A DNA stretch of 64,000 nucleotides from JAYREN01 sp963663375 (GCA_963663375.1 OY760195.1:1674001-1738000); one strand, 5' to 3'; numbered from the stretch's first letter, positions 16,996 through 25,007 are shown. The notes: generated from the letters alone by a model not told the origin. Numbers and translations are program-made.

Positions 16996-17638
16996 GCCGA
17001 GTTCCGGGCCACTCTCCCGCCTATCGCACCCTGCACCGCAGGCTGCTTCCCGCTCCCTTGACGCTTCGCGCCTGCGCTCTCGGAGGCGGGACCTGGGGTC
17101 GTTTCGGCGAACTCTTCGCCTACCGGGAAGAAAAGGAAGTCCTCACCTTCGAATGAGCCGAGTTCCGGGCCACTCTCCCGCCTATCGCACCCTGCACCGC
17201 AGGCTGCTTCCCGCTCCCTTGACGCTTCGCGCCTGCGCTCTCGGAGGCGGGACCTGGGGTCGTTTCGGCGAACTCTTCGCCTATCGCGAAGAAAAGGAAG
17301 TCCTCACCTTCGAATGAGCCGAGTTCCGGGCCACTCTCCCGCCTATCGCACCCTGCACCGCAGGCTGCTTCCCGCTCCCTTGACGCTTCGCGCCTGCGCT
17401 CTCGGAGGCGGGACCTGGGGTCGTTTCGGCGAACTCTTCGCCTACCGGGAAGAAAAGGAAGTCCTCACCTTCGAGTGAGCCGGGTTCCGGGCCACTCTCC
17501 CGCCTATCGCACCCTGCACCGCAGGCTGCTTCCCGCTCCCTTGACGCTTCGCGCCTGCGCTCTCGGAGGCGGGACCTGGGGTCGTTTTGGCGAACTGTTC
17601 GCCTACCGGGAAGAAAAGGAAGTCCTCACCTTCGAATG
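16931..17638. repeat. 161-bp tandem repeat copying the 3' end of the ABC ATPase gene (about 4.4 copies)
   Basis: The block beginning CCTGGGGTCG recurs at 16931, 17092, 17253, 17414 and 17575, each exactly 161 nt apart, the last copy ending near 17638. Each unit carries about 64 nt of the ATPase 3' end including its stop, then about 97 nt of spacer with complementary TCCCGCC/GGCGGGA ends. Copies differ by only a few substitutions. 161 is not divisible by three, so the repeats do not extend the protein. The last copy also supplies the final codons and stop of the convergent response regulator gene. Confidence 0.95.
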
Positions 17639-17997
17639 AGCCGCTCGACTTCGCCCTGAAGGGTTTGGGGCTCGAAGGGCTTGTGGAGGAAACCCAGCAG
17701 GCCCATTCGTTCGAGGCGCTCCCGAACTTCTTCATCCCGATGGGCGGTGATGACTAGGATGGGCATGTCCTTCAGGGTCTGATCCTCGCGGCAGGCACGC
17801 ACCAGGCTGTTGCCAGGGCAGCCAGGCATGAGGTAGTCCATGAGCAGCAGCTGGGGCGGATTGTCCCGCAGCACCTTGAGCACCTCGAAGATGCTGATGG
17901 GATCGATCTCGACGATCTCGTGGCCGGACTTGCGCAGACAGCTTGCCGCAAACGTGCGGGCAAGGCGGCTGTCATCCACGATGGCAATCCGAGCCAT
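17626..17997 (-). CDS. Single-domain response regulator (CheY-like receiver)
   Basis: The 123-residue receiver domain has the acidic pair in VDDSR, the phospho-acceptor Asp in LLLMDYLMPG (about residue 55), the conserved Thr/Ser position in VITAHRD and the Lys in LHKPFEP. There is no output domain, so it should act by protein contact, as CheY or Spo0F do. No kinase gene is adjacent. AGAGGATT precedes ATG 17997. Its last codons and TGA lie inside the final copy of the 161-bp repeat, where it overlaps a copied ATPase tail on the other strand. Confidence 0.86.
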   Translation of the reverse strand: MARIAIVDDSRLARTFAASCLRKSGHEIVEIDPISIFEVLKVLRDNPPQLLLMDYLMPGCPGNSLVRACREDQTLKDMPILVITAHRDEEVRERLERMGLLGFLHKPFEPQTLQGEVERLIRR

Positions 17998-18529
17998 GGC
18001 AATCCTCTGCCCTCATCATCCCCCAAGGCGATCCCGAGTGCCAGGGAGGAAGGGCCAAACACCGCGCGTCATAGGCGTTCGGCGTTTCGCCCTGGGATCG
18101 GTGACTGGGCGCATCGATTGAAATGACTGCCGCGAAGGCACACGAAGCCGCCCTGCGGGCGGGCACGAAGGCACGCGAAGGGGCCCGGCACAACGGCGGT
18201 CATCCCTTCGCGAGCGGTGGCACATCCGGCCCCTGGAAGCCGACTGGGCCACCGCCCGCGAAGCCATCCGCGCAAACGCGGATGGAGGGCGAAGCCCTGG
18301 ATGACCTGGAACTGGGCACACCCATATTTTTTCGTGTGCCTTCGTGTGCCTTCGTGGCCTGAGCTTTTCTTGGAAACCCCGAGCCACGATTTCATCTGAG
18401 TTTTGGTGGTGATCAGGAAGCTGGAATGGGCCGGAAGGCTTGGCTTACTCTGCCAGTTTTCAGTCTTTTCTCCGTGTTCTCAGTGTCTCCGTGGTGAATC
18501 TTTTGAAACACCTGAAGGTTTGCCACGCC
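17998..18529. repeat. Gene-free region with CACGAAGGCAC-type inverted repeats
   Basis: No credible gene lies in these 530 nt. CGAAGGCACACGAAG (18133-18147) and CACGAAGGCACGCGAAGG (18165-18182) face an inverted array of CGTGTGCCTTCGTGTGCCTT (about 18334-18359), flanking roughly 150 nt of GC-rich DNA. A second array, TCTCCGTGTTCTCAGTGTCTCCGTGG (about 18469-18494), follows. Both are short words iterated with a near-helical period, like the arrays at 6251 and 42879. Short open frames here have no ribosome binding sites or recognisable domains. Confidence 0.65.
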
Positions 18530-19684
18530 TCAATTCGCCCAGCGGGACACCATCTCCCAGAGGTCATCCTCTTTCGCATCAGCGCCGTTTAGGATGATGG
18601 CGAAGACGCGCAGCTTGCCGTCGGGGGTTTGGAGGTAGCCGCACACGGAGCTGACCCCCGTGAGGTGGCCCGTCTTGCAGCGGATCCGCCGGGCCAGATT
18701 AGGATCCTGGACCTTCAGCCGCCAGGGTTCGCCGCCGATGATCTTGAGGCTGTCCACGAATTCCGGGCCTACTTCGAAATCATTCCACCCGGCCCGCAGC
18801 ACGATGGCCAGGGTGCGCGCCGACAGACGGTTGTCCTTGCTGAGCCCGGAACCATCGGTGATGGCGATCTTGTCGGGTCCAAGCTGCAGGGTGGTCTTGT
18901 AGAAGTCCTGGATTCGGGCGATGCCCTTGGGCCAGGTGCCATCCCCGAAACGCTTCACCAGCATCTCGATCATGAAATTGTTGGAGAACTTGTTGATGCC
19001 CTGGATGATCTGCCGCAGGGGCGGGGAGACGAGGGTGGCGATCTTCTGCCCCTCGCCGGATGGGACATTGGCTTCATCCACTGCGATTCCGGTCTCCCGG
19101 AGGATGCGCGTGAGCACGCTCAGGGAATTGCGTTCGGGATTGCGCAAGATCCGCCCGTTGTCGTCGCGGTTGAAATTCACCGAGAGCGGCAAAATGGGGG
19201 GCGTGGTGTCGGAGCTGGTATTTCCCCAGCCATTGCCCAGGTACTGCCCGTCAAAGGCCCGCTGATCCAGGCGGATGCGGCCCTGCACCCGCGTCACGCC
19301 CCGAGCCTTGAGATCCTGGGCCAGGAGCCAGATCCGCTCGTTGGTGAGCATGGGATCGCCGCTCCCCTTCAGCATGAGGTCGCCCCTCACGAGGCCACCC
19401 TGAAGGTCGCCCCACACCTCGGTTTCGATCTCAAAGTTGGGCTTCCAGGTCTTCAGGATGGCGTAGGTGGAGACCACCTTGGTGGTGGAGGCAGGCACCA
19501 GGGCGAGGTCCGTCTGGTGGCCCTCCAGCAGGGTGCCCGTGGTCAGATCCCACAGCCCTGCAGTGACCTGAACGCCCCGGTTCTCCACCTTGCCGATCCA
19601 GCTCTTGAAGCTGGGTGCGGGGGCGATGGCGAAGGCCACGGAAGCGTAGAGCGAGGCCAGGGTGCGGGGGAGCCAATGCATCAT
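18530..19684 (-). CDS. dacB: D-alanyl-D-alanine carboxypeptidase/endopeptidase, PBP4 (S13) type
   Basis: The 384-residue secreted protein begins with a hydrophobic signal sequence ending near AIAPAPS. All three penicillin-binding motifs are present: SxxK in PASTTKVV at about residue 66, SNN in KFSNNFMIE, and KTG in CKTGHLTG near the C-terminus. PBP4-type enzymes trim D-Ala from peptidoglycan stem peptides or cleave cross-links in the periplasm. It is shorter than E. coli DacB (about 477) because the inserted domain is smaller. ATG 19684 is chosen because TGAGGA lies 6-11 nt upstream; a GTG at 19699 would overlap that site. It starts 12 nt after the pseudopilin-like gene, so the two are probably co-transcribed. 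Confidence 0.87.
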   Translation of the reverse strand: MMHWLPRTLASLYASVAFAIAPAPSFKSWIGKVENRGVQVTAGLWDLTTGTLLEGHQTDLALVPASTTKVVSTYAILKTWKPNFEIETEVWGDLQGGLVRGDLMLKGSGDPMLTNERIWLLAQDLKARGVTRVQGRIRLDQRAFDGQYLGNGWGNTSSDTTPPILPLSVNFNRDDNGRILRNPERNSLSVLTRILRETGIAVDEANVPSGEGQKIATLVSPPLRQIIQGINKFSNNFMIEMLVKRFGDGTWPKGIARIQDFYKTTLQLGPDKIAITDGSGLSKDNRLSARTLAIVLRAGWNDFEVGPEFVDSLKIIGGEPWRLKVQDPNLARRIRCKTGHLTGVSSVCGYLQTPDGKLRVFAIILNGADAKEDDLWEMVSRWAN

Positions 19685-19695
19685 CTCGGAAATCC

Positions 19696-20241
19696 TCACT
19701 TCTTGTCGGGATCGGTGGGGGCGTCCTTGACGCCAGGCTTGAGGACTGGGGGGACACCCGGCATTCCACCGCTGGGAACCCCCAGGATGTCATCGGCGGC
19801 CGAGAACACCCAATCGCTGTGGAGGGTCTTGCCGCGGTACATCTTGATGCTGTCCTTCTGGCTGCGGCTCCGGACTCCCACGATGGGCAGGCCCGTCTTG
19901 TCGCCGGAGGCGCCCACGGGCACGGCGGTGACGAGGTCCCACTCCCCCTCCTGGGTCATGGGATCCTTGTAGAGCTTGCGAAGCACCGATGGACGCAGTT
20001 TCATCAGGTCTTCCAGGTTCGTGGGGTAGCCCCCGGTGCGCATCTGGTAGAGCCGAATCCCCCGGGCGATGGCCTCGCCCCGGAAGATCAATTCGTCCTC
20101 GGCGCTCCGCTGCACCTCCACGATGACCGAGGGCACGGCCTTCATCAGGAAGATGCCCATCACCGTCATCATGCCCAGCAGCAGGGCCAGCATGTAGCCC
20201 TGCTGACGGGAGGGCGGGTTGGCGGGGTCCAGAAGCCTCAT
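19696..20241 (-). CDS. Pseudopilin-like (type II secretion/type IV pilin family) protein
   Basis: The 181-residue protein has a short basic N-terminus then a hydrophobic helix beginning QQGYMLALLLGMMTV at about residue 14, as in class III prepilins. The region after it (RSAEDELIFRGEAIARGIRLYQMRTGGYPTNLEDL) has the helix and loop spacing of GspG-type pseudopilins. The residue after the cleavage Gly is Tyr, not Phe/Met, and the usual Glu at +5 is missing, so processing and assembly are uncertain. The tail is Pro/Gly/Lys-rich. No other secretion genes are nearby. TATTCT lies 6 nt before ATG 20241, suggesting a leaderless start. Confidence 0.62.
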   Translation of the reverse strand: MRLLDPANPPSRQQGYMLALLLGMMTVMGIFLMKAVPSVIVEVQRSAEDELIFRGEAIARGIRLYQMRTGGYPTNLEDLMKLRPSVLRKLYKDPMTQEGEWDLVTAVPVGASGDKTGLPIVGVRSRSQKDSIKMYRGKTLHSDWVFSAADDILGVPSGGMPGVPPVLKPGVKDAPTDPDKK

Positions 20242-20247
20242 GGCTTC

Positions 20248-20253
20248 AGAATA
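20248..20253 (-). promoter_or_regulatory. -10-like element directly before the pseudopilin-like gene
   Basis: On the minus strand TATTCT is followed by 6 nt and then ATG 20241. No ribosome binding site is present. The geometry suggests transcription starting at or next to the start codon. Confidence 0.4.
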
Positions 20254-20262
20254 ACGCGGACT

Positions 20263-22035
20263 TCAGTCCGCAGTCTCCCGGTTGCGACGGCTCTGGAGGA
20301 ATTCCAGGAACTCGGCCACCAGGGTGGGGTCGAATTGGCCCCCCGCGCCCTTGCGCAGTTCATCGAGAATTTCGCGGGGCGACCGTGGGCCCTTGAAGGC
20401 ACTGCCATCGTTCATCACCTCGAAGGATTCGATCAGGTTGATGATGCGGCTGCCCAGGGGAATCGATTCACCCCTCAGGCCATCGGGATAGCCCTTGCCA
20501 TCCCAGCGCTCGTGGTGGTGGCGGATGATGCCCAGCACATCAAAGGGGAAACGGAAGTCCTTGAGGAAGGTGGTGGCCAGAACGGGATGGGTCTGCATGC
20601 GGGTCATCTCGTCGGTGCTGAGGCCGGGCTTGGCGAGGAGGCGCGGATCCAGCAGGAAGGTGCCCACATCGTGCAGGATGGAGGCGATGCAGACCGCTTC
20701 CAGGTCCGCCGCGGGGAGTTCCAGGTACAGGGCGAAACTCCGGGCGAGCTTGGCCGTGGCCAGGCTGTGATCCCGCAGCTTGGGGGCGCCGCCTTCCACA
20801 GAATTGAGCAGCCGGTGGCTTACGGAGAGGAAGGCCCGATGGTACCGTTCGTGGAGGCGGACCTCCTGGAGATGGAAGCCCACCATGCGCGCCACCATCT
20901 CGATGTAGCTCTGTTCCCGTTCCGTGAAGGGGCGGTCCTCGTTGCGGAAGAGGAGCATGAGATCCTGGCCCTCGGCCACGAGGATCACCGGCAGGTAGGT
21001 CTGGAAGATGCCCATCAGGGGTTCTTTTTCGAGGTACTCCACCTTGGTGAGGATGCGGAGATCCCGTTCGACGACCTTGGGCACGTGGTACGTCACGTGG
21101 GCGAGAACCTGCTGTTTCAGCTCCGGCGAGAGGGGTTGTCGGCTGTAGGTCAGGATCGGCTTGACCTCGAGCACCTCGTCCATCCAGAGGGCCACGGCCG
21201 CCAGGGGCACCAGGTTGCAGAGGAGGGTCGCCGCCTCCCAGAAGAAGGTCCGCTGTTCCGGCAGGAACATTCCCGCCCGGAAGCCCCCGGCCGGTGGCGT
21301 CACCGGAACTGTGGAGGGTGGGGTCGGCACCGCCGAGGCCACCAGGCGCGGATCGGTGGGTTCGTCCAGGTTGCGGCTGATGATGGCCTGCCCCGGGGGC
21401 ACCGGTGCAAACGCCAAGGCCTGGCCCGGCAGGGCCTGGAAGCCATCCAGAGATTCCACGCCCTGCCCGGAAACCTGCCCGGGGGCGGGCACCATGGCGC
21501 CGCTGGCCGGGACAGAGACCTGGAGGAGCGCGGTGCCATCCGGTGCGCTGGTCAGCGTCGGTACCACCGAGCGCCCGGCCCGGAAGTCGCGCATGGTTTC
21601 CACGATTTCCTGGCAGATCGCCTGGGTGGGCCCCTCGTCCCGCTCCAGGTCATAGAGCGCGCCCTTGGTGCGATCCTTCTGTACCAGCAGTCCGGCCCAT
21701 TCCCCCCGGTCGAAGAAGGGGGTGATGAGGAAGCGGGGGGATTCGGTTCCCGAGAGGAACTTGGTGAGTTCACCGGCCTGGTCCGCGTTGTTCACCACGA
21801 AGCTGCGCCGCTCCCGGCGCGCCCACACCACCAGGGGGTCCTCCCCAGCCAGCCCTTCCGGAGGGGGCGCGATCCGGGGCCATCCGAAATGGCTCACGAG
21901 GTGAAAGCCCTCCGCCTCCGGCACCAGGAGATACAGGGCCGCCTTCGTGCTACCGACCTCCTCGAAGCAGCGATAGAGAATCTGCGAGAAGCGGTGGACG
22001 AGTGCCTCACCGAGCTGGGTTGGGAGTGGGAGCAT
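20263..22035 (-). CDS. GAF and HD-GYP domain protein (predicted c-di-GMP phosphodiesterase)
   Basis: The protein of about 590 residues has an N-terminal GAF-like sensory region, a Pro/Val-rich linker, a second GAF-like region, and a C-terminal HD-GYP domain. The catalytic block is intact: ILHDVGTFLLD carries the HD pair, followed by HHHERWDGKGYPDGL with the GYP motif. HD-GYP enzymes hydrolyse c-di-GMP, so this should be a cytoplasmic regulator lowering c-di-GMP in response to a ligand or redox cue. ATG 22035 is preferred because protein-like sequence begins there; an ATG at 22131 overlaps the upstream FabD-like stop (TGATG) and would add 32 residues of poor quality. The spacing suggests co-transcription with that gene. 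Confidence 0.82.
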   Translation of the reverse strand: MLPLPTQLGEALVHRFSQILYRCFEEVGSTKAALYLLVPEAEGFHLVSHFGWPRIAPPPEGLAGEDPLVVWARRERRSFVVNNADQAGELTKFLSGTESPRFLITPFFDRGEWAGLLVQKDRTKGALYDLERDEGPTQAICQEIVETMRDFRAGRSVVPTLTSAPDGTALLQVSVPASGAMVPAPGQVSGQGVESLDGFQALPGQALAFAPVPPGQAIISRNLDEPTDPRLVASAVPTPPSTVPVTPPAGGFRAGMFLPEQRTFFWEAATLLCNLVPLAAVALWMDEVLEVKPILTYSRQPLSPELKQQVLAHVTYHVPKVVERDLRILTKVEYLEKEPLMGIFQTYLPVILVAEGQDLMLLFRNEDRPFTEREQSYIEMVARMVGFHLQEVRLHERYHRAFLSVSHRLLNSVEGGAPKLRDHSLATAKLARSFALYLELPAADLEAVCIASILHDVGTFLLDPRLLAKPGLSTDEMTRMQTHPVLATTFLKDFRFPFDVLGIIRHHHERWDGKGYPDGLRGESIPLGSRIINLIESFEVMNDGSAFKGPRSPREILDELRKGAGGQFDPTLVAEFLEFLQSRRNRETAD

Positions 22036-22130
22036 GGGCGATGGTCGGGTCGGGAAACCTTTGGCAATGCTATGCGATTCCGCCTTGGATCGCCATCCAT
22101 ATGGGAGCCGCGCCAGAACCTGGCTGGGCA

Positions 22131-23045
22131 TCAGGCGCGGATCATCGGCTCTCCAGAAACGTGCAGAGGCTCCACCCGATAGCTCCGATCCGCCCAGCGC
22201 GCGAGGTTGGCGAGCTGCTGTCCATGCCCACACTCGAAGGCGTGGTCGGTGCATTGTTTCAGCGCGCCCATGACCGGCAGCCAGCAGACCGGCAGCGAAA
22301 CCGAGACCAGGGCCTCGTCCCAGGCCTGGGCCGCCGTGGTGAGCACCCGGCCGTCGGTGTGCGAAATCAGGGGAAAGGCCGGTTCCTTGGGCTCCCAATG
22401 GGCGAGCCGCCGGAGGATCTCCGGTAGCAGGGGCACCATGTGCAGGCCGTGGAGGGGATGCTGCACCGGCAGCAGCCCCGCCTTGAGGGCCTGGGGTCCG
22501 AGCCCTTCCAGCAGCCGGTCGAGGTCTCTGCGGGGGCCCGAAACCGTGAACTGCGCCTTGCCGTTGAGATTGGAGAGCGCCAACTCGGGGAATTCCAGCA
22601 GGGCCATGCGCAGTTCACCCTCGGAAAGGCCGATGAAGAAGGCCATGCCCTGAGTGCCCACACCGAAGCGAGCCTCACAGACATCCTCCACCGCGTCGAT
22701 GATGTCGAAGGCGGCCTCCAGGGGCACCACGCCCGCCGCCACGATGGCCGAGTAGAAGCCCAGGGAATGCCCCGTCGCCACGGCGGGAAGCGGCATGCCC
22801 GTGGCGCGGCGGGCCCGGTAGATGCCCACGGAATGAGCCACCACCGCGTAGGGCGCATGCCGCTGCGCCCGCAGCAGCTCGATTGGCCCCTCGGACATCC
22901 AGCGGCGCAGTTCGTACTGCCTGCGCGCCTCGGCATCCTGGAGGGTTTCCACCCAGGCCGCCGAAGATTCCCACCCGGAACTCATGCCGAGGGACTCGCT
23001 GCCCTGGCCCGGGAAAAGCAGTGCGAAGGATCCGTGTTCACTCAT
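22131..23045 (-). CDS. FabD-like malonyl/acyl-CoA:ACP transacylase
   Basis: The 304-residue protein has the FabD fold signatures: N-terminal FPGQGSES, nucleophile Ser in TGHSLGFYSA, an HPLHGLHM block matching the catalytic-His region, and ECGHGQQLANL in place of the usual EVGPGKVL. FabD enzymes move malonyl units from CoA to acyl carrier protein. The rest of a fatty-acid operon is absent, so it may be a side-pathway transacylase instead of the housekeeping enzyme. The ATG at 23045 lies only 20 nt after a strong terminator-like palindrome of the cold-shock gene, leaving little room for a promoter; expression may depend on read-through. HD-GYP follows downstream. Confidence 0.75.
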   Translation of the reverse strand: MSEHGSFALLFPGQGSESLGMSSGWESSAAWVETLQDAEARRQYELRRWMSEGPIELLRAQRHAPYAVVAHSVGIYRARRATGMPLPAVATGHSLGFYSAIVAAGVVPLEAAFDIIDAVEDVCEARFGVGTQGMAFFIGLSEGELRMALLEFPELALSNLNGKAQFTVSGPRRDLDRLLEGLGPQALKAGLLPVQHPLHGLHMVPLLPEILRRLAHWEPKEPAFPLISHTDGRVLTTAAQAWDEALVSVSLPVCWLPVMGALKQCTDHAFECGHGQQLANLARWADRSYRVEPLHVSGEPMIRA

Positions 23046-23065
23046 CCCTACAGAGTGCCGGAAAA

Positions 23066-23097
23066 GGAGGGAGCCCCGCCATGGCGGGGCTCCCTCC
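23066..23097 (-). terminator. Terminator of the cold-shock gene
   Basis: A perfect 32-nt palindrome with 16-nt arms centred on GCCATGGC lies 13 nt after the csp stop. On the minus strand it is followed by TTTTCC, as expected for intrinsic termination. Confidence 0.85.
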
Positions 23098-23110
23098 CGG
23101 CTCACCTGCG

Positions 23111-23314
23111 CTAGAGCTTCTGTACGTTGGCCGCCTGGGGGCCCTTGGGGCCCTGAACGATCTCGAAATTCACCCGGGCCTTCTCGTCCAGGGTGCGGAA
23201 TCCCTTGGTCTGGATGGCGGTGTGATGCACAAAGATGTCCGGTCCACCCTCATCGGGGGTGATGAACCCGAACCCTTTTTCAGCGTTGAACCACTTCACG
23301 GTACCTTCGGACAT
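23111..23314 (-). CDS. Cold-shock domain protein (CspA family)
   Basis: The 67-residue protein is a single cold-shock domain. It begins GTVKWFNAEKGFGFI (RNP1-type) and contains IFVHHTAI (RNP2-type), the aromatic surface that binds single-stranded RNA or DNA. Such proteins are RNA chaperones active in cold adaptation or general growth. ATG 23314 is the family start; CCGAGGAAAAA lies just upstream as ribosome binding site. A second, closely similar copy is 320 nt upstream on the same strand with its own terminator, so the two are separate transcripts. Confidence 0.93.
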   Translation of the reverse strand: MSEGTVKWFNAEKGFGFITPDEGGPDIFVHHTAIQTKGFRTLDEKARVNFEIVQGPKGPQAANVQKL

Positions 23315-23566
23315 GTTTTTTTCCTCGGGGGCTTGGCCCCGCACCTGGGAGTGCAATGACCGTAGCGCCCTTCCAGGCAAGGGTCTGCGGGGAGTTGAAC
23401 TCCGTTAAATCCGGGCGTTGCGGAAACGCCCATCCACTTCCGGCATGACAAAAATCGGGTTGACTGGGGCCAAGGTTATCGAGGCCCGGGGCCTCGATCA
23501 ATGGAGAAATCAACACGTCCGGCAACCCTCGGCACCATACCCCCGCCACGCCCCGTGCCCACGTAC

Positions 23567-23600
23567 AAAACAAGAGGCAGCCGAAGCCGCCTCTTGTTTT
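23567..23600. terminator. Bidirectional terminator hairpin between the two cold-shock genes
   Basis: AAAACAAGAGGC (23567-23578) pairs with GCCTCTTGTTTT (23589-23600) around a 10-nt loop. The stem carries A/T runs on both outer edges, so it can terminate from either side; it most likely ends the csp transcript starting near 23838. Confidence 0.8.
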
Positions 23601-23634
23601 CAGGATCGCTCCGGCGACTGAGCGCCGGTTTGGC

Positions 23635-23838
23635 TTACAGCTTGGTGACGTTCACAGCCTGGGGGCCCTTCTGGCCCTGGGTGACGTCGAAGTTGACGCG
23701 CTGATTCTCGTCCAGGGTGCGGAAACCCTGGCCCTGGATGGCGCTGTGGTGGACGAACAGATCAGCACCACCTCCATCGGGGGTGATGAAGCCGAAGCCC
23801 TTTTCCGCGTTGAACCACTTGACGGTGCCTTGTGCCAT
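23635..23838 (-). CDS. Cold-shock domain protein (CspA family), second copy
   Basis: The 67-residue cold-shock domain has TVKWFNAEKGFGFI and LFVHHSAI and differs from the neighbour mainly in the C-terminal half. The role is RNA chaperoning in the cytoplasm. Upstream, GTAGGTAAGAG provides a ribosome binding site before ATG 23838. About 170 nt of gene-free DNA upstream gives room for the long structured leader typical of cold-shock genes. Side-by-side paralogues suggest local duplication. Confidence 0.93.
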   Translation of the reverse strand: MAQGTVKWFNAEKGFGFITPDGGGADLFVHHSAIQGQGFRTLDENQRVNFDVTQGQKGPQAVNVTKL

Positions 23839-24010
23839 GACTCTTACCTACTTTGTTTTCTCGCCTGGGGATTGGGTCGCATTGGTTCCTCCAGGCAAAG
23901 CACCAAGGCATGTATGAGCACGCATCCATCGCATGCACTCAACAAGCATGGACGGGAATCAACCCCAGATCCAGAAATATTCCTGTCCGGCGAAAAAGAT
24001 TTCGGGGTCC

Positions 24011-24886
24011 TCAGGAATGAGCCCCCTGTTCCCACCCCGCCGCGTAGGTCAGATTGAGCAGGGCCATGGCTCGGGTCACCTTGCCCACGCTGTTGCGGGT
24101 GGTGTTGGTGTGGGCAAGCCCCCTGGCCTTCAAGGCCTCGAAATCGAAGTTGCCCTCGTGGCTAAGGTCGATGCAGAGGGCACCCTCTCGGATCCAGTCC
24201 GTGGGAATGCGGTAGCCGCTGACCGGAACCGCACTCACGATGATGTCCGCCAGCTTCACAAAGGCCTCCAGGTGCTCCTTGCGGGTGTGCTGATGGCAGA
24301 GGATGGGCGTGGCGCGCAGATTGGCCACCATGGCGGAGAGGGGACGGCCGATCCGCAGGCTGTCGTTGATGATGAGTACGGTCTTCCCCGCCAGGTAGTC
24401 TTCGCCAAAGCCCCGCTTGATGACCTTGAGCACCGCCCGCCCCGTGCAGGGGATCATGGCCCGGCGATCCGTGCCCATATCCACCCGTTTCCGGAACTTG
24501 GTCAGGAAGCCGATGTTGATGGAGTGCAGGCCTTCGATATCCTTGCCCGGGTCCACCAGATCCATGATTTCGTCGTCCTTCAGCTCCGAGTAGCCCAGGG
24601 GATAGAAGATGAAGATGCCGTGGGTCTTGGAGTCCTGGTTGAAGCGGGCCACGGTCTTGATCATCTGCATGCCGCTGGTCACCACGTGGTGGTGGGCCTG
24701 GATGCCCAGGTCCTCGCAGTCCTTCACTAGTAGATTGCGGTAGAGCACACTGCCTGGATCCTCGCTGCCAAGAAGGATGGCCAGGCCCGGCGGCGACTCC
24801 AGATCGCGCACGTTCCGGCGCACCAGCTCGCGGTAATGGGCCGCCGTATCCGCACAATCCAGCTTGCCGGTGGTCAGAATGGACAT
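24011..24886 (-). CDS. FolD-family methylenetetrahydrofolate dehydrogenase, Mtd1-like, without the cyclohydrolase lysine
   Basis: The 291-residue protein has the FolD fold: IFIFYPLG near residue 95, KDIEGLHSINIG near 120, PCTGRAV near 150 and a Rossmann segment VLIINDSLRIGRPLSAM near 175. In bifunctional FolD the segment YVxxK supplies the lysine needed for both reactions; here it reads SVLYRNLLVKDC, with Leu in the lysine position. The overall pattern (FYP motif, INxSxIVGRPL-like loop, VPxxxYxxPTxxIxEGAxCI) recalls yeast Mtd1, a monofunctional NAD-dependent methylenetetrahydrofolate dehydrogenase. It is predicted to oxidise 5,10-methylene-THF without hydrolysing methenyl-THF. This comparison is from memory of Mtd1. 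The gene is divergent from the nth fusion gene. Confidence 0.75.
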   Translation of the reverse strand: MSILTTGKLDCADTAAHYRELVRRNVRDLESPPGLAILLGSEDPGSVLYRNLLVKDCEDLGIQAHHHVVTSGMQMIKTVARFNQDSKTHGIFIFYPLGYSELKDDEIMDLVDPGKDIEGLHSINIGFLTKFRKRVDMGTDRRAMIPCTGRAVLKVIKRGFGEDYLAGKTVLIINDSLRIGRPLSAMVANLRATPILCHQHTRKEHLEAFVKLADIIVSAVPVSGYRIPTDWIREGALCIDLSHEGNFDFEALKARGLAHTNTTRNSVGKVTRAMALLNLTYAAGWEQGAHS

Positions 24887-24923
24887 GCCGCTTCACCTCA
24901 GGCTCATTCTAGTGTGATGCCGG

Positions 24924-24956
24924 ACGCGGTGTCCGCGCTTTGCCCGGACACCGCGT
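24924..24956. other. Strong hairpin in the folD/nth divergent region
   Basis: ACGCGGTGTCCG (24924-24935) pairs perfectly with CGGACACCGCGT (24945-24956) across a 9-nt loop. It lies between two divergent starts and has no T-run, so it is more likely an operator or leader structure than a terminator. Confidence 0.5.
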
Positions 24957-25007
24957 GGGGGTCACGAGGCGAGCAGGCGGTCCCCCCTCGTCCATGTCAG
25001 CCCCCGC

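Noticed and set aside
16838..17317. Open frame running through the tandem repeats, suggesting a repeat protein
   Set aside because: It uses a different frame from the ATPase gene, lacks a ribosome binding site, and 161 nt is not a multiple of three, so no protein repeat is maintained.
16931..17638. CRISPR array
   Set aside because: The unit is 161 nt long, repeats and 'spacers' are equally conserved, and no cas genes are present.
19615..22182. Open frame of 855 codons on the plus strand across the HD-GYP, pseudopilin and PBP4 genes
   Set aside because: It crosses three real genes on the other strand, each with catalytic or family motifs, and has no domain of its own.
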